A DNA stretch of 59,510 nt from CPC320 sp002684375 (GTDB lineage: Bacteria; Pseudomonadota; Alphaproteobacteria; Rhodobacterales; Rhodobacteraceae), in assembly GCA_965662545.1 (NCBI GenBank), contig CBFIHZ010000023.1, positions 1 through 59,510 on the forward strand, read 5' to 3'. The notes beneath the pieces are model-generated. The model ran no database searches. It saw only the letters and a list, made by a program, of their open reading frames with translations, and was not told where the DNA came from. Of the stretch, positions 33,638 to 42,785 are shown in pieces. The position numbers were made by a program, and so were the translations under genes. Position 1 is the stretch's first letter. Every line of letters starts with the position of its first letter.

Positions 33638-35040
33638 AGCATCTCCCTTACATCTGTGAGCCGGCCAGTTATAGCCGCCGCTGCCGCCATCTCTGGGGAC
33701 ATCAAATGGGTGCGTCCTCCGCGACCTTGGCGGCCTTCGAAATTGCGGTTCGAAGTGGCGGCGCAGCGTTCGCCCGGAGCCAGTTGGTCGGGGTTCATCG
33801 CCAGACACATGGAACACCCCGCAAGCCGCCATTCAAAGCCTGCCTCTTTAAAGATCGCGGCAAGCCCTTCTTCTTCGGCCTGTGCCCGCACCAATCCAGA
33901 TCCCGGAACGATCATCGCACGTAGACCGTCTTTAATCTTTTTGCCTTTTAAAATTCCCGCTGCGGCGCGCAGATCTTCAATGCGCCCGTTGGTGCATGAG
34001 CCAATAAACACCGTATCAATCTCGATCTCAGACAAAGGTTTGCCAGCCTCAAGCCCCATATATTCAAGTGCACGCTCAACCGCGCCAACTTTGCCTCCTG
34101 CAAAATCTGACGGTCGCGGGACGGTCGCGGTGATAGGCAATACATCTTCCGGACTGGTACCCCAGGTGACGACCGGCGCAATATCTTCGCCCCTGATCGT
34201 TACAACCTTGTCGAAATGCGCCCCCTCATCGGTGTACAAACCGGCCCAATAAGCCATGGCACTGTCCCAATCTGCGCCTTTCGGGGCATGGGGGCGACCT
34301 TTGCAATAGTCAAAGGTTTTTTCATCTGGCGCAATAAGACCGGCGCGGGCACCACCTTCAATCGCCATGTTGCAGACGGTCATCCGGCCTTCGATTGACA
34401 GATCGCGGATCGCCTGACCACAATATTCAATCACATAGCCGGTGCCTCCAGCAGTGCCAGTTTCACCAATCACCGACAAGGTGATATCTTTGGCCGTTAC
34501 ACCGGGCTTAAGTTTGCCGGTAATCTCAACCTTCATATTTTTCGATTTTTTCTGGATCAGCGTCTGGGTGGCCAGAACATGCTCGACCTCAGAGGTGCCG
34601 ATACCATGCGCCAAGGATCCAAACGCCCCATGGGTTGCAGTGTGGCTGTCTCCACACACAACGGTCATTCCGGGCAAGGTCCAGCCCTGTTCAGGGCCAA
34701 CGATATGGACAATACCCTGACGCACGTCGGACACCGGATAATAATGAATACCGAAATCACGGGCATTTTGGTCAAGCGCTTCAACCTGTACCCGGCTCTC
34801 TTCGTTGTCGATGCCTTTGGCACGGTCCAGCGTAGTCGGCACGTTGTGGTCAGGCACAGCAATAGTTTTATCGGGCGCACGCACCGAGCGGCCTGCCATG
34901 CGCAAACCTTCAAAAGCCTGCGGACTGGTCACCTCATGGACAAGGTGGCGATCAATATAGAGCAGACAGGTGCCATCGTCGGCCTCATCGGCTACATGGT
35001 CATCCCAGATTTTATCATAAAGTGTCTTCGGGGCGGTCAT
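33634..35040 (-). CDS. leuC: 3-isopropylmalate dehydratase large subunit
   Basis: A 468-residue aconitase-family protein. The [4Fe-4S] ligands are in VFIGSCTNGRIEDLRAA (about 345-361) and GCSMCLAMNPDQL (about 405-417). Other blocks are LLYIDRHLVHEVTSPQAFEGL, VCGDSHTATHGAFG and EGRQGRGGRTHLMSPEMAAA. It forms the leucine-pathway isomerase with LeuD, encoded next with a four-base overlap. A 288-base region separates its start from the divergent rsfS open frame and should hold the leuCD promoter. Confidence 0.96.
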   Translation of the reverse strand: MTAPKTLYDKIWDDHVADEADDGTCLLYIDRHLVHEVTSPQAFEGLRMAGRSVRAPDKTIAVPDHNVPTTLDRAKGIDNEESRVQVEALDQNARDFGIHYYPVSDVRQGIVHIVGPEQGWTLPGMTVVCGDSHTATHGAFGSLAHGIGTSEVEHVLATQTLIQKKSKNMKVEITGKLKPGVTAKDITLSVIGETGTAGGTGYVIEYCGQAIRDLSIEGRMTVCNMAIEGGARAGLIAPDEKTFDYCKGRPHAPKGADWDSAMAYWAGLYTDEGAHFDKVVTIRGEDIAPVVTWGTSPEDVLPITATVPRPSDFAGGKVGAVERALEYMGLEAGKPLSEIEIDTVFIGSCTNGRIEDLRAAAGILKGKKIKDGLRAMIVPGSGLVRAQAEEEGLAAIFKEAGFEWRLAGCSMCLAMNPDQLAPGERCAATSNRNFEGRQGRGGRTHLMSPEMAAAAAITGRLTDVREML

Positions 35041-35315
35041 TGGGCGTCTCCCGTGGATGTTTGGATAAAGAAGGTTAAGCAGGCGAAGGCCGCTTTACAG
35101 TCGTCCGATAACCGACTTTGTTGCACCAAAAAACCGCCAAGGCAGCCGTGCATGCTCATCAATATCGAAAACTCTGATCATCTGCGTTAGATAGTGCGCT
35201 TCGCGACACGCCGCAAGGGTTTGTTAACACCGCAGATGTCATGCAAAGCCCTCTTAGAACAAAAATCTAAATATCTCGCCACCAAGAACAACGTTTGTTT
35301 CCAAAAAGCTTGACA

Positions 35316-35344
35316 TTGAGAAGTTACATTGACCGTGCTACATT
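35316..35344 (+). promoter_or_regulatory. Candidate promoter of rsfS-rlmH
   Basis: TTGAGA (35316-35321) and TACATT (35339-35344) are spaced by 17 bases. A transcript would begin near 35351, i.e. downstream of the first TTG of the rsfS open frame (35329), which argues that the rsfS start is further in. TTGACA at 35310 lacks a partner at proper spacing. Confidence 0.35.
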
Positions 35345-35451
35345 ATAAATGCGATGCGTGGAGCAATTCCGCGCCACACCTTGAACGGAGGACCTTAATT
35401 CTGTCACCGACCCTAGACGCAGCTGCGCCTGCGACCGTAACGATACCAGTA

Positions 35452-35808
35452 ATGGAATCGAACAAAGAGACCACCAGCGAGGCGCTGCTGTCTCTGATCG
35501 TTTCTTCCCTCGAAGATGACAAAGCCGAAGACATCGTGCAGATTGATTTGCGCGGCAAAACCACGATTGGCGATTATATGGTCATCGCTAGTGGTCGGTC
35601 CTCGCGACAGGTCAGCTCGATCAGCGAAAAACTGACCGATCGGTTGAAAGCCCATTTTGGCGTATTGTGTAACACTGAAGGTAAGGATACCGGCGATTGG
35701 GTATTGATCGATTCGGGCGACGTAATCGTGCATGTCTTTCGGCCAGAAGTCCGTGAGTTTTACCAACTGGAAAAAATGTGGCTGCCCACAGGCACCGTAA
35801 GCCAATAG
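35452..35808 (+). CDS. rsfS: Ribosome silencing factor RsfS
   Basis: RsfS (Iojap/DUF143 family) binds ribosomal protein uL14 and blocks subunit joining. The core is clear: LEDDKAEDIVQIDLRGKTTI, GDYMVIASGRSSRQVSSISEKL, GKDTGDWVLIDSGDVIVHVF and REFYQLEKMW. The first in-frame ATG is 35452, giving 118 residues, a normal length, but it has no Shine-Dalgarno. The only good site, GGAGG at 35387-35391, lies before in-frame ATT and CTG codons (35398, 35401) and at the end of a 14-codon ORF (35354-35398). The true start is thus unsettled. rlmH follows six bases later. Confidence 0.92.
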   Translation: MESNKETTSEALLSLIVSSLEDDKAEDIVQIDLRGKTTIGDYMVIASGRSSRQVSSISEKLTDRLKAHFGVLCNTEGKDTGDWVLIDSGDVIVHVFRPEVREFYQLEKMWLPTGTVSQ

Positions 35809-35814
35809 TCCGCG

Positions 35815-36285
35815 ATGCGCTTTCATATCTGCGCCGTCGGGCGGCTGCGCCATGGTCCTGAAAAAACGCTGATTGACGACTATCGTGGCCGCTTTGACAA
35901 AATTGGCCGCAGTATGGCAATGGGACCGCTGGATTTTCATGAGGTCGAAGATAAAAAGGGCGGTGGACCACGTGCCGAGGCCGTTCTGCTAAACAATGTC
36001 ATTCCCAAAAACAGCCTGATCTGTACCTTGGATGAACGCGGCAAACTGATGTCATCGCCACAATTCGCCAATCTTTTGGCCCAATGGCGTGATCAGGGTC
36101 AAAGGGATGTCAGCTTTATCATTGGCGGCGCTGATGGGCTGGACCCAGACCTGCGCTCCAAAGCCAGTGCCAGCCTATCGTTTGGCAAAATGGTGTGGCC
36201 GCATATGATGGCGCGACTGATGCTGAGCGAACAATTGTACCGATCTGCCTCTATTCTTGCCGGCAGCCCCTACCACCGGGTCTGA
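35815..36285 (+). CDS. rlmH: 23S rRNA (pseudouridine1915-N3)-methyltransferase RlmH
   Basis: A 156-residue SPOUT methyltransferase, the normal length. It starts MRFHICAVGRLRHGPEKTLI and has the SAM-binding knot in ICTLDERGKLMSSPQFANLL, FIIGGADGLDPDLRSKA and LSFGKMVWPHMMARLMLSEQLYRS. It methylates pseudouridine 1915 in helix 69 of 23S rRNA. It is encoded six bases after rsfS, an arrangement found in many bacteria, and converges on rnr. Confidence 0.96.
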   Translation: MRFHICAVGRLRHGPEKTLIDDYRGRFDKIGRSMAMGPLDFHEVEDKKGGGPRAEAVLLNNVIPKNSLICTLDERGKLMSSPQFANLLAQWRDQGQRDVSFIIGGADGLDPDLRSKASASLSFGKMVWPHMMARLMLSEQLYRSASILAGSPYHRV

Positions 36286-36362
36286 AAACCTTGGGTTCGA
36301 TCGGATAGACCCAGTGAGTGGGCCAAAAAACTAAGTTCCCCAGATATCGTCAGACCAAAAAC

Positions 36363-38621
36363 CTAAGAAGAGCGCTTTCGCGCCACCTTGCGTTTTGTTT
36401 TATCAGACTTGCGTTTGGCCCTGACCAGTTTACGCTTGGGTGGTTTGCCACGCCCGCGCGGTGGGCCTTGCGGCAGCGCCTTGTCACGCAGGGTCAGCAA
36501 TTCCAGCCCAATACCACCGGTGACTGGCGCGGCCTCAACCAACCGCACCGTGACTGGTTGCCCGATACCGATGCTCAGGCCGGTATCTGACCCGGTCAAC
36601 GTCGTGGTCTCAGCATCAAAGTGGAAAAACTCTCGCCCAAGTGACCGTATCGGGATCAGCCCGTCTGCGCCGCTGTCATCAAGCCGTACAAACACGCCAA
36701 AACGCGCTATTCCACTGATACGGCCGGAAAATTCACTGCCCATTCGCTCTGATAAATAAGCTGCGAGATAACGATCTGTGGTGTCGCGTTCGGCCATCAT
36801 CGACCGTCTTTCCGCAGTCGAAATTTGTTGTCCTGTCTGCTCCAGAAGGTCGATGTCCTCCGGGCTGAGGCCATCGGCACCCCACCCATGCGCCGAGATC
36901 AAAGCCCGGTGCACCACCAGGTCGGCATAGCGCCGGATCGGCGAGGTGAAATGCGCATAACACCCAAGCGCCAGTCCGAAATGGCCAAAGTTCACCGGGC
37001 TGTAATAGGCCTGTGTCATCGACCGCAGTGTTGAAATATTGATTAATTCAGCTTCTTCGGTGCCGGCCGCCTGATCGAGAAGGCGGTTAAGATGAGCGGT
37101 CTTGAGCACCTGACCCTTGGCCAAGTTAAACCCTGCGGATTGCGCAGTGGCACGCAGGCTTTCCATTTTCTCAACCGACGGTTCTTCGTGCACGCGGAAT
37201 AACAGTGGTTGTTTCTTGGCAATCAGGGTTTCGGCAGCAGCAACATTGGCCAGCACCATAAATTCTTCGATCAAACGGTGCGCGTCGAGGCGTTCAGAAA
37301 AATTGACCGATTGCACCACGCCATCCTCGCCCAGGATAACCTTGCGCTCGGGCAAGTCCAGATTGAGCGGCTGTCGCAGGTTGCGCGCCGTAACCAGCGC
37401 AGCGTAGGCGGCATAAAGGGGCGCAATCACCGTCTCAAGCAGCGGCGCACATTTATCATTTGGCGCGCCATCCACCGCCGCCTGCACCTCTTCATAGCTC
37501 AGCGATGCAGCCGAGCGCATCACACCGCGCTCAAAACGGTGACTGATTTTAGTGCCTTCGGCGTCCAGTTGCATACGCACAGCAAGACAGGCACGCGGCA
37601 CGCCTTCGTGCAACGAGCACAGATCTCCTGACAAACGGTCAGGCAGCATCGGCACCACACGGTCCGGAAAATAGCTGGAATTACCGCGAAGACGCGCCTC
37701 TTTATCCAAGGCAGAGCGGGCGGTGACGTAATGGGCCACATCGGCAATTGCCACCCATACAATATGGCCCCCAACGTTGTCAGGCGCGTCATCTGCTTGG
37801 GCAAAACAGGCGTCATCATGGTCACGGGCATCGGCTGGATCAATGGTAATCAATGGCAGGTCCCGCAGATCCGTGCGGCCTTTGAGCCCCGCCGGTTTCA
37901 TCGTATCTGCGGCCGCGATCACCGAATCGGGAAAGCTATTGGGAATGCCGTGCTGGTGAATGGCTATTAAAGACACCGCCTTGGGCGCCGCCGGATCCCC
38001 CAGACGTTCAACAATTCTGGCCTGCGGCAAACCCATGCGGCCTTTTGGTCCTGCCTGTTCGGCCTCGATCAGTTCGCCGTCTTTGGCGCCACCCGTGGCC
38101 CCCGCTTCCACCCGCCATTCACGATCGCTGCCTTTGTCGATCGGCAGGATACGACCGCCTTCAGAACCTTTGCGAAATACTCCCAAAATGCGTTGCGGGT
38201 TGCTACCGATGCGGCGGATCAGACGTGCCTCATAGTGATGATCCTCGCCTGTCACAGCATTGAGCTTGGCCAGAATACGCTCACCCACCCCCAGCGCCGG
38301 ATCCGATTTGCGCGGGATCAACAAAACCACCGGTTCGACGCCTTCGCCCTGCCATTCAAGTGGTTGGGCCAGCATGTCACCATCTGCCGTCAGGCTACTC
38401 ACCCGCAGCACGCCGACGGGTGGTAATTTATCCGGATCGCGATAGGCGTTTTTGCGCTTTTGCAAATGGCCCTCTTCTTCCAGCTCTTTGAGCAAGCGTT
38501 TGAGATCGATCCGCGCCGCACCCTTGATGTGAAAGGCTTTGGCGATATCGCGCTTGGCGCTCAACGTGGGGTGCGCTGAAATCCAGGCAAGAATGTCTTT
38601 TTTGGTTGGCATTTGGCTCAT
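36363..38621 (-). CDS. rnr: Ribonuclease R
   Basis: A 752-residue 3'-5' exoribonuclease. The N-terminal winged-helix region is KDILAWISAHPTLSAKRDIA and on. Cold-shock domains follow. The RNB catalytic block is PLITIDPADARDHDDACFAQ (four Asp, about 270-289), with YFPDRVVPMLPDRLSGDLCS and FGLALGCYAHFTSPIRRYADL later. An S1 domain follows (GRISGIARFGVFVRLDDSGA), and the tail is Lys/Arg-rich (KPPKRKLVRAKRKSDKTKR), typical of RNase R. It degrades structured RNA. It lies downstream of dapE on the same strand, with a 64-base gap. Confidence 0.95.
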   Translation of the reverse strand: MSQMPTKKDILAWISAHPTLSAKRDIAKAFHIKGAARIDLKRLLKELEEEGHLQKRKNAYRDPDKLPPVGVLRVSSLTADGDMLAQPLEWQGEGVEPVVLLIPRKSDPALGVGERILAKLNAVTGEDHHYEARLIRRIGSNPQRILGVFRKGSEGGRILPIDKGSDREWRVEAGATGGAKDGELIEAEQAGPKGRMGLPQARIVERLGDPAAPKAVSLIAIHQHGIPNSFPDSVIAAADTMKPAGLKGRTDLRDLPLITIDPADARDHDDACFAQADDAPDNVGGHIVWVAIADVAHYVTARSALDKEARLRGNSSYFPDRVVPMLPDRLSGDLCSLHEGVPRACLAVRMQLDAEGTKISHRFERGVMRSAASLSYEEVQAAVDGAPNDKCAPLLETVIAPLYAAYAALVTARNLRQPLNLDLPERKVILGEDGVVQSVNFSERLDAHRLIEEFMVLANVAAAETLIAKKQPLLFRVHEEPSVEKMESLRATAQSAGFNLAKGQVLKTAHLNRLLDQAAGTEEAELINISTLRSMTQAYYSPVNFGHFGLALGCYAHFTSPIRRYADLVVHRALISAHGWGADGLSPEDIDLLEQTGQQISTAERRSMMAERDTTDRYLAAYLSERMGSEFSGRISGIARFGVFVRLDDSGADGLIPIRSLGREFFHFDAETTTLTGSDTGLSIGIGQPVTVRLVEAAPVTGGIGLELLTLRDKALPQGPPRGRGKPPKRKLVRAKRKSDKTKRKVARKRSS

Positions 38622-38685
38622 AGCGCTGGCCTAACATGTTCGTCCGGGGGCGTCATTTTAAAAGCACCACCCAAGGGCTTGGCAC

Positions 38686-39834
38686 TCATGCAAAATAATC
38701 GTTCAGTATTCGGCCATAAATCGCTTTGAGTTGAATAATGTCCGCCACCGGCACCCGCTCATCAACCTGATGCATCGTTTTGCCGACCAGTCCAAATTCA
38801 ACCACGGGGCAATGATCTTTGACAAACCGCGCATCCGACGTCCCGCCCGACGTAGACAGCGTGGGTGACACGCCGGTCTCAGCTTGCACCGAGGCGGCAA
38901 CCAAAGCAGACAATGGGCCCGGGGCGGTGATAAAACTCTCGCCCGATACCGTCACCTGCAGCGCAATTTCCACGCCGAACGCGGCGCTGGCCCGATCTGC
39001 CTCGGTTTGCAGCCATGCAGTCAGGCTGGCCCCGCTGTGATGGTCGTTAAAGCGAATATTGACCGCACTGCGACAGACAGCGGGTATCACATTTGTCGCT
39101 GGATTGCCGGTATCAACGGTCACAACAGCCAATGTCGAGGCATCAAAGTGCTCTGATCCGCTGTCCAGAGTGTGACTGGCCAAACGGTCCATCAACCGCA
39201 CCATCGCCGGCAGTGGGTTTTTGGCCCGGTGCGGATAGGCAGCATGACCCTGAACACCCGTCACAGTAAAATGCGCATTGAGCGACCCACGACGGCCGAT
39301 TTTAATCATTTGGCCCATATAATCAGGACAGGTCGGCTCTCCGACCAGACACACTGACATCTGCTCCCCCTCACGCTGCATCCAATCCAGCAGGGCAACC
39401 GTGCCATCAATCGCGGGGCCCTCTTCATCGCCAGTGATGGCAAGGATCACAGCGCCCTCTTCGGGTGGGTTTTCCTTGGTAAAATCAATTGCCGCCGCAA
39501 CAAAGGCGGCCACACCCGATTTCATATCCGTCGCACCACGCCCGTATAGCACACCATCTTTTTGTTCTGCGCCAAACGGATCGACCGACCACTCATCCAG
39601 TGCGCCGACCGGCACCACATCAGTATGGCCATTAAACCCGAAACTGCGCGCGGCGGTTTTGGCCCCCCAGCGGGCATACAGGTTTGACACCTTGCCACGA
39701 TCAACGCGGGTACAGGCAAATCCCGCAGCCGCCAGATGACGTTCCAATACCACCAGCGCACCGCCCTCGTTTGGTGTCACCGAGGCACAGCGGATCAAAT
39801 CAGCAGTTAGTTCAACAGGATTGGTCTGAGCCAT
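38686..39834 (-). CDS. dapE: Succinyl-diaminopimelate desuccinylase
   Basis: A 382-residue dinuclear zinc M20-family amidohydrolase. Metal and catalytic blocks are FGFNGHTDVVPVGALDEWSV, GRGATDMKSGVAAFVAA, AITGDEEGPAIDGT (catalytic Glu pair), LVGEPTCPDYMGQMIKIGRR, and the C-terminal His in EFGLVGKTMHQVDERV. It hydrolyses N-succinyl-LL-diaminopimelate in lysine and peptidoglycan synthesis. It belongs to the run dapD, hypothetical, HAD hydrolase, dapE, all on the minus strand with short spacing (nine bases from the HAD stop). Confidence 0.95.
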   Translation of the reverse strand: MAQTNPVELTADLIRCASVTPNEGGALVVLERHLAAAGFACTRVDRGKVSNLYARWGAKTAARSFGFNGHTDVVPVGALDEWSVDPFGAEQKDGVLYGRGATDMKSGVAAFVAAAIDFTKENPPEEGAVILAITGDEEGPAIDGTVALLDWMQREGEQMSVCLVGEPTCPDYMGQMIKIGRRGSLNAHFTVTGVQGHAAYPHRAKNPLPAMVRLMDRLASHTLDSGSEHFDASTLAVVTVDTGNPATNVIPAVCRSAVNIRFNDHHSGASLTAWLQTEADRASAAFGVEIALQVTVSGESFITAPGPLSALVAASVQAETGVSPTLSTSGGTSDARFVKDHCPVVEFGLVGKTMHQVDERVPVADIIQLKAIYGRILNDYFA

Positions 39835-39843
39835 AGCACATCC

Positions 39844-40491
39844 TCACATTGGTAAATATTCACGCACAGTCGCGGCCAGCCGGTGCGGCGTCTCGATTAA
39901 CCCATCGGCCCCTGCCCCGCGCAATTCGGCCATGCCGCCATAACCATATGCTGCCCCTAAGGCCAGTATCCCATTGGCTTTTGCTCCGATCACATCATAA
40001 TGGCGATCACCGATCATTATGGCCTGCTCGGGGGTGGATTTAGCAACGCTCAGAGCGTGGGCCAACAGCGATGTTTTATCCGACCGCGTGCCGTCCTCTT
40101 CAGATCCGAATTGATCGGTCAAATAGTTGGATATACTAAAATGTGCCGTAATCTTAGCGGCATAGCTCATGGGTTTTGCGGTCGCCAGATACATCAGATA
40201 CCCCGCCTCATGCAGGTCGGACAGCTGTTGCAAAATACCATCATAGAGCTTGTTTTCAAGATATCCGACCTTGGTATAGCGTTCACGGTAGAGGGCAACC
40301 GCCTGTTCCAAATCGCCCTCGGACACACCCAACCGGGTAAAACTGTCCCACAAAGGCGGGCCAATGATCCAGTCGGTATCGCCGCTTAGGGCCGGCAGGT
40401 CCAACTTGCCAAGCGCATAATCAACCGATTTGAGAATACCTTCACCTGAATCCGTCAAAGTGCCATCTAGATCAAGAAATACCGCCCGCAT
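39844..40491 (-). CDS. HAD-superfamily hydrolase (phosphoglycolate phosphatase-like)
   Basis: A 215-residue HAD-IA hydrolase. The start ATG 40491 shares one base with the stop of the gene upstream (TGATG); the GTG one codon earlier is less likely. Motif I is RAVFLDLDGTLTDSGEGILK, motif II lies in YLMYLATAKPMSYAAKI with a Lys following, and motif IV is AIMIGDRHYDVIGAKANGI. It resembles Gph/PpaX proteins that dephosphorylate small phosphoesters. Embedded in the dapD-dapE run, it may be a housekeeping phosphatase; the substrate is unknown. Confidence 0.85.
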   Translation of the reverse strand: MRAVFLDLDGTLTDSGEGILKSVDYALGKLDLPALSGDTDWIIGPPLWDSFTRLGVSEGDLEQAVALYRERYTKVGYLENKLYDGILQQLSDLHEAGYLMYLATAKPMSYAAKITAHFSISNYLTDQFGSEEDGTRSDKTSLLAHALSVAKSTPEQAIMIGDRHYDVIGAKANGILALGAAYGYGGMAELRGAGADGLIETPHRLAATVREYLPM

Positions 40492-40835
40492 CACGGGTCT
40501 TTGCTGTCGCCATAGAACGGCGTCATCTGGGCGATCACAACCGAATTTTCCGTGAGCGCCCGCGCCATCAACTGGCGTTCATCTGCATCAATCTCATGGC
40601 CCTGCGCCTCACGTTCGGCCAGTGTGCCATAACCCGTCACATCCAACGGCGCCAAATCAGCCTGCTTCAGGATGGCCACGGTTTCACGCACCGCCTCGGC
40701 CTCGTCCACCCCCGAAGAAAACGCCACAAGGGCCCCGCCGGTGGCCGCTTCGGGCAAGCCGTCACCATCTTTGCGACCCACCTGCACCAGCAGGGTATAG
40801 ACCTGCTGACGCGATACTTTCTTGCTGTGCTCCAT
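40491..40835 (-). CDS. Conserved hypothetical protein in the dapD-dapE run
   Basis: A 114-residue soluble protein from ATG 40835 (MEHSKKVSRQQVYTLLVQVG), with GAGG eight bases upstream; the frame extends 11 codons further without a good site. The sequence RKDGDGLPEAATGGALVAFSSGVDEAEAVRETVAILKQADLAPLDV suggests a small alpha/beta fold with a regular helix, and the end is acidic (ADERQLMARALTENSVVIAQ). I do not recognise a named family. It lies 75 bases after dapD and overlaps the HAD gene by one base, so it is translationally coupled. Confidence 0.75.
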   Translation of the reverse strand: MEHSKKVSRQQVYTLLVQVGRKDGDGLPEAATGGALVAFSSGVDEAEAVRETVAILKQADLAPLDVTGYGTLAEREAQGHEIDADERQLMARALTENSVVIAQMTPFYGDSKDP

Positions 40836-40910
40836 CTCATAAACCTCTGGTCCGATGCCGCTGTCCAACGAAAGTACAACCGATAAATTATCTGCTCTGA
40901 TGGGCGAAAA

Positions 40911-41738
40911 TCAGTCGCGCAGCAATTCATTGATCGCGGTCTTTGAGCGGGTTTTTTCATCAACCCGCTTCACAATCACAGCACAATAAAGATTGACGCC
41001 GTTCTTAGAGGGCATGGAACCCGAAACCACAACGGAATAGGGCGGCACTTCTCCATACATGACTTCACCAGTTTCGCGATCAACGATCTTGGTAGATTTA
41101 CCAATGAACACGCCCATGCCCAAAACCGCGCCCTCGCGCACGATACAGCCTTCGACCACCTCAGAGCGGGCGCCGATAAAGCAGTTGTCTTCGATGATCG
41201 TCGGGCCGGCCTGCATGGGTTCTAACACACCACCGATACCGACACCGCCAGACAGATGCACGTTTTTGCCAATCTGTGCGCAGCTGCCGACCGTGGCCCA
41301 AGTGTCGACCATCGTGCCCTCATCCACATAGGCTCCCAGATTGACGAAAGATGGCATCAGCACCACACCCGGCGCGATAAAAGCCGATTTACGCACGATA
41401 CAATTGGGCACGGCGCGAAAGCCGGCGGCGCGCCACTGATTGTCGCCCCAACCAACAAACTTGCTGTCGACCTTGTCCCACCAGCCGGCCCCTTGCGGAC
41501 CGCCAGCTTGGGTTTCCATATCTTTAATGCGAAAGCCCAAAAGCACGGCTTTCTTAGCCCATTGGTTGACGTGCCAATCGCCATTTTCGCGCTTTTCAGC
41601 CACACGCAGGCTGCCACCGTCCAGCGCATTCAGCGTATCTTCGATCGCCGCACGGCTTTCGCCAGTGGTGGCCGGAGTGATGGTATCACGGACGTCCCAT
41701 GCGACCTCAATGGCCCGTTCCAATTCTGCGTTTGACAT
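40911..41738 (-). CDS. dapD: 2,3,4,5-tetrahydropyridine-2,6-dicarboxylate N-succinyltransferase
   Basis: A 275-residue left-handed beta-helix acyltransferase. The N-terminal domain includes LERAIEVAWDVRDTI and VNQWAKKAVLLGFRIKDM. Hexapeptide repeats run through FIAPGVVLMPSFVNLGAYVD, GSCAQIGKNVHLSGGVGIGGVL, and IEDNCFIGARSEVVEGCIV. It transfers succinyl from succinyl-CoA in the lysine/DAP pathway; dapE four genes on removes the succinyl group. ATG 41738 has AAGGAG nine bases upstream. Confidence 0.96.
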   Translation of the reverse strand: MSNAELERAIEVAWDVRDTITPATTGESRAAIEDTLNALDGGSLRVAEKRENGDWHVNQWAKKAVLLGFRIKDMETQAGGPQGAGWWDKVDSKFVGWGDNQWRAAGFRAVPNCIVRKSAFIAPGVVLMPSFVNLGAYVDEGTMVDTWATVGSCAQIGKNVHLSGGVGIGGVLEPMQAGPTIIEDNCFIGARSEVVEGCIVREGAVLGMGVFIGKSTKIVDRETGEVMYGEVPPYSVVVSGSMPSKNGVNLYCAVIVKRVDEKTRSKTAINELLRD

Positions 41739-41816
41739 CTTGCAGCACTCCTTTGGTATTTATGAATATGTTTTGCAGCCCTATACCGCCTCACCCGCCG
41801 TCACACAATGGAGGCT

Positions 41817-42737
41817 TTACAAAAACGGGTCTGGTGCGGGGTTGGCCCCACAGATCAACACCGCAACTTTTTCGCCTTTGGCCGGCGTATAGCTGCCCGA
41901 AATCAAAGCCGCCAAGGCCGTTGCACCCCCGGGTTCAACAAATTGCCGCAGGCTTTGCCACAACCGGGTTTGTGCTGCGGCAATAGCACTATCTGGGACG
42001 GTGACGGTTTCGACCGTCTGTTCGGTCACCAAATCAAAACAAATCTGACCGATGCGACGGGCGCCGAGCGCGTTGGCAGCGATACCTGACACCTCAACGT
42101 CCACCGGTGTACCAGCGCGGGTCGCAGCCTGCAGCGCACAGCAGGTTTCAGGTTCGACTGCAACAATTTTGCGCCCGCCCTGCGCCCACGCCATCGCGCC
42201 AGCAATTAAGCCACCACCCCCCACCGCAATCAGCACTGTGTCGGCCTCAAGACCCTGTTCTTCCCACTCGTACATGACAGTGCCTTGGCCAGTCACCGTT
42301 GGAACAGCGTCATAGGCGTGAATTTGCATCGCGCCGGTCTCGGCCTCATGGGCCTGGGCCGCGCCAAAAGCATCGGCATAAGCCCCAGGCACCACGGACA
42401 ATGCCGCACCACTGCGCTTGATTAAATCAATTTTTGAGGCCCCCGCCAATTCAGGCACAAATATATGCGCCTGATGGCCCAATCTCTGAGCCGCATAAGC
42501 AACCGCAGCTCCGTGATTGCCACCAGAGGCCGCAACCAGCCCCGCCACAGGAACATCGCAAGCCAACATAGTGTTAAACGCCCCACGCGCCTTGAAACTG
42601 CCAGTGTGTTGCAAATGTTCTAACTTGACGTCAACCGGCAGTGACAGACCCAAATCGATCCCTGCCAGCGCCGGGGTACGCCGTATATAGGGTTGGATGC
42701 GCTGGTGTGCCGCTGTAATCTCAGATGTCCATTTCAT
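41817..42737 (-). CDS. PLP-dependent threonine/serine dehydratase family protein
   Basis: A 306-residue fold-type II PLP enzyme. The Schiff-base lysine is in HTGSFKARGAFNTM (about residue 50), the substrate-carboxylate loop is AASGGNHGAAVAYAAQRLG, and the PLP-phosphate loop is IAVGGGGLIAGAM. It is shorter than biosynthetic IlvA because it lacks the ACT regulatory domain, so it is of the catabolic/serine racemase-like type, deaminating L-threonine or L-serine. It stands 78 bases upstream of dapD and 48 bases after rlmN on the same strand. Confidence 0.85.
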   Translation of the reverse strand: MKWTSEITAAHQRIQPYIRRTPALAGIDLGLSLPVDVKLEHLQHTGSFKARGAFNTMLACDVPVAGLVAASGGNHGAAVAYAAQRLGHQAHIFVPELAGASKIDLIKRSGAALSVVPGAYADAFGAAQAHEAETGAMQIHAYDAVPTVTGQGTVMYEWEEQGLEADTVLIAVGGGGLIAGAMAWAQGGRKIVAVEPETCCALQAATRAGTPVDVEVSGIAANALGARRIGQICFDLVTEQTVETVTVPDSAIAAAQTRLWQSLRQFVEPGGATALAALISGSYTPAKGEKVAVLICGANPAPDPFL

Positions 42738-42785
42738 CGATATGCTGTCCTTGTCATCATCTGTCGGAACGGCTGTGTGCCAAAG

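Noticed and set aside
33638..33832. N-terminal extension of LeuD
   Set aside because: The extra 65 codons lie inside leuC in another frame; LeuD of normal length starts at the ATGA overlap.
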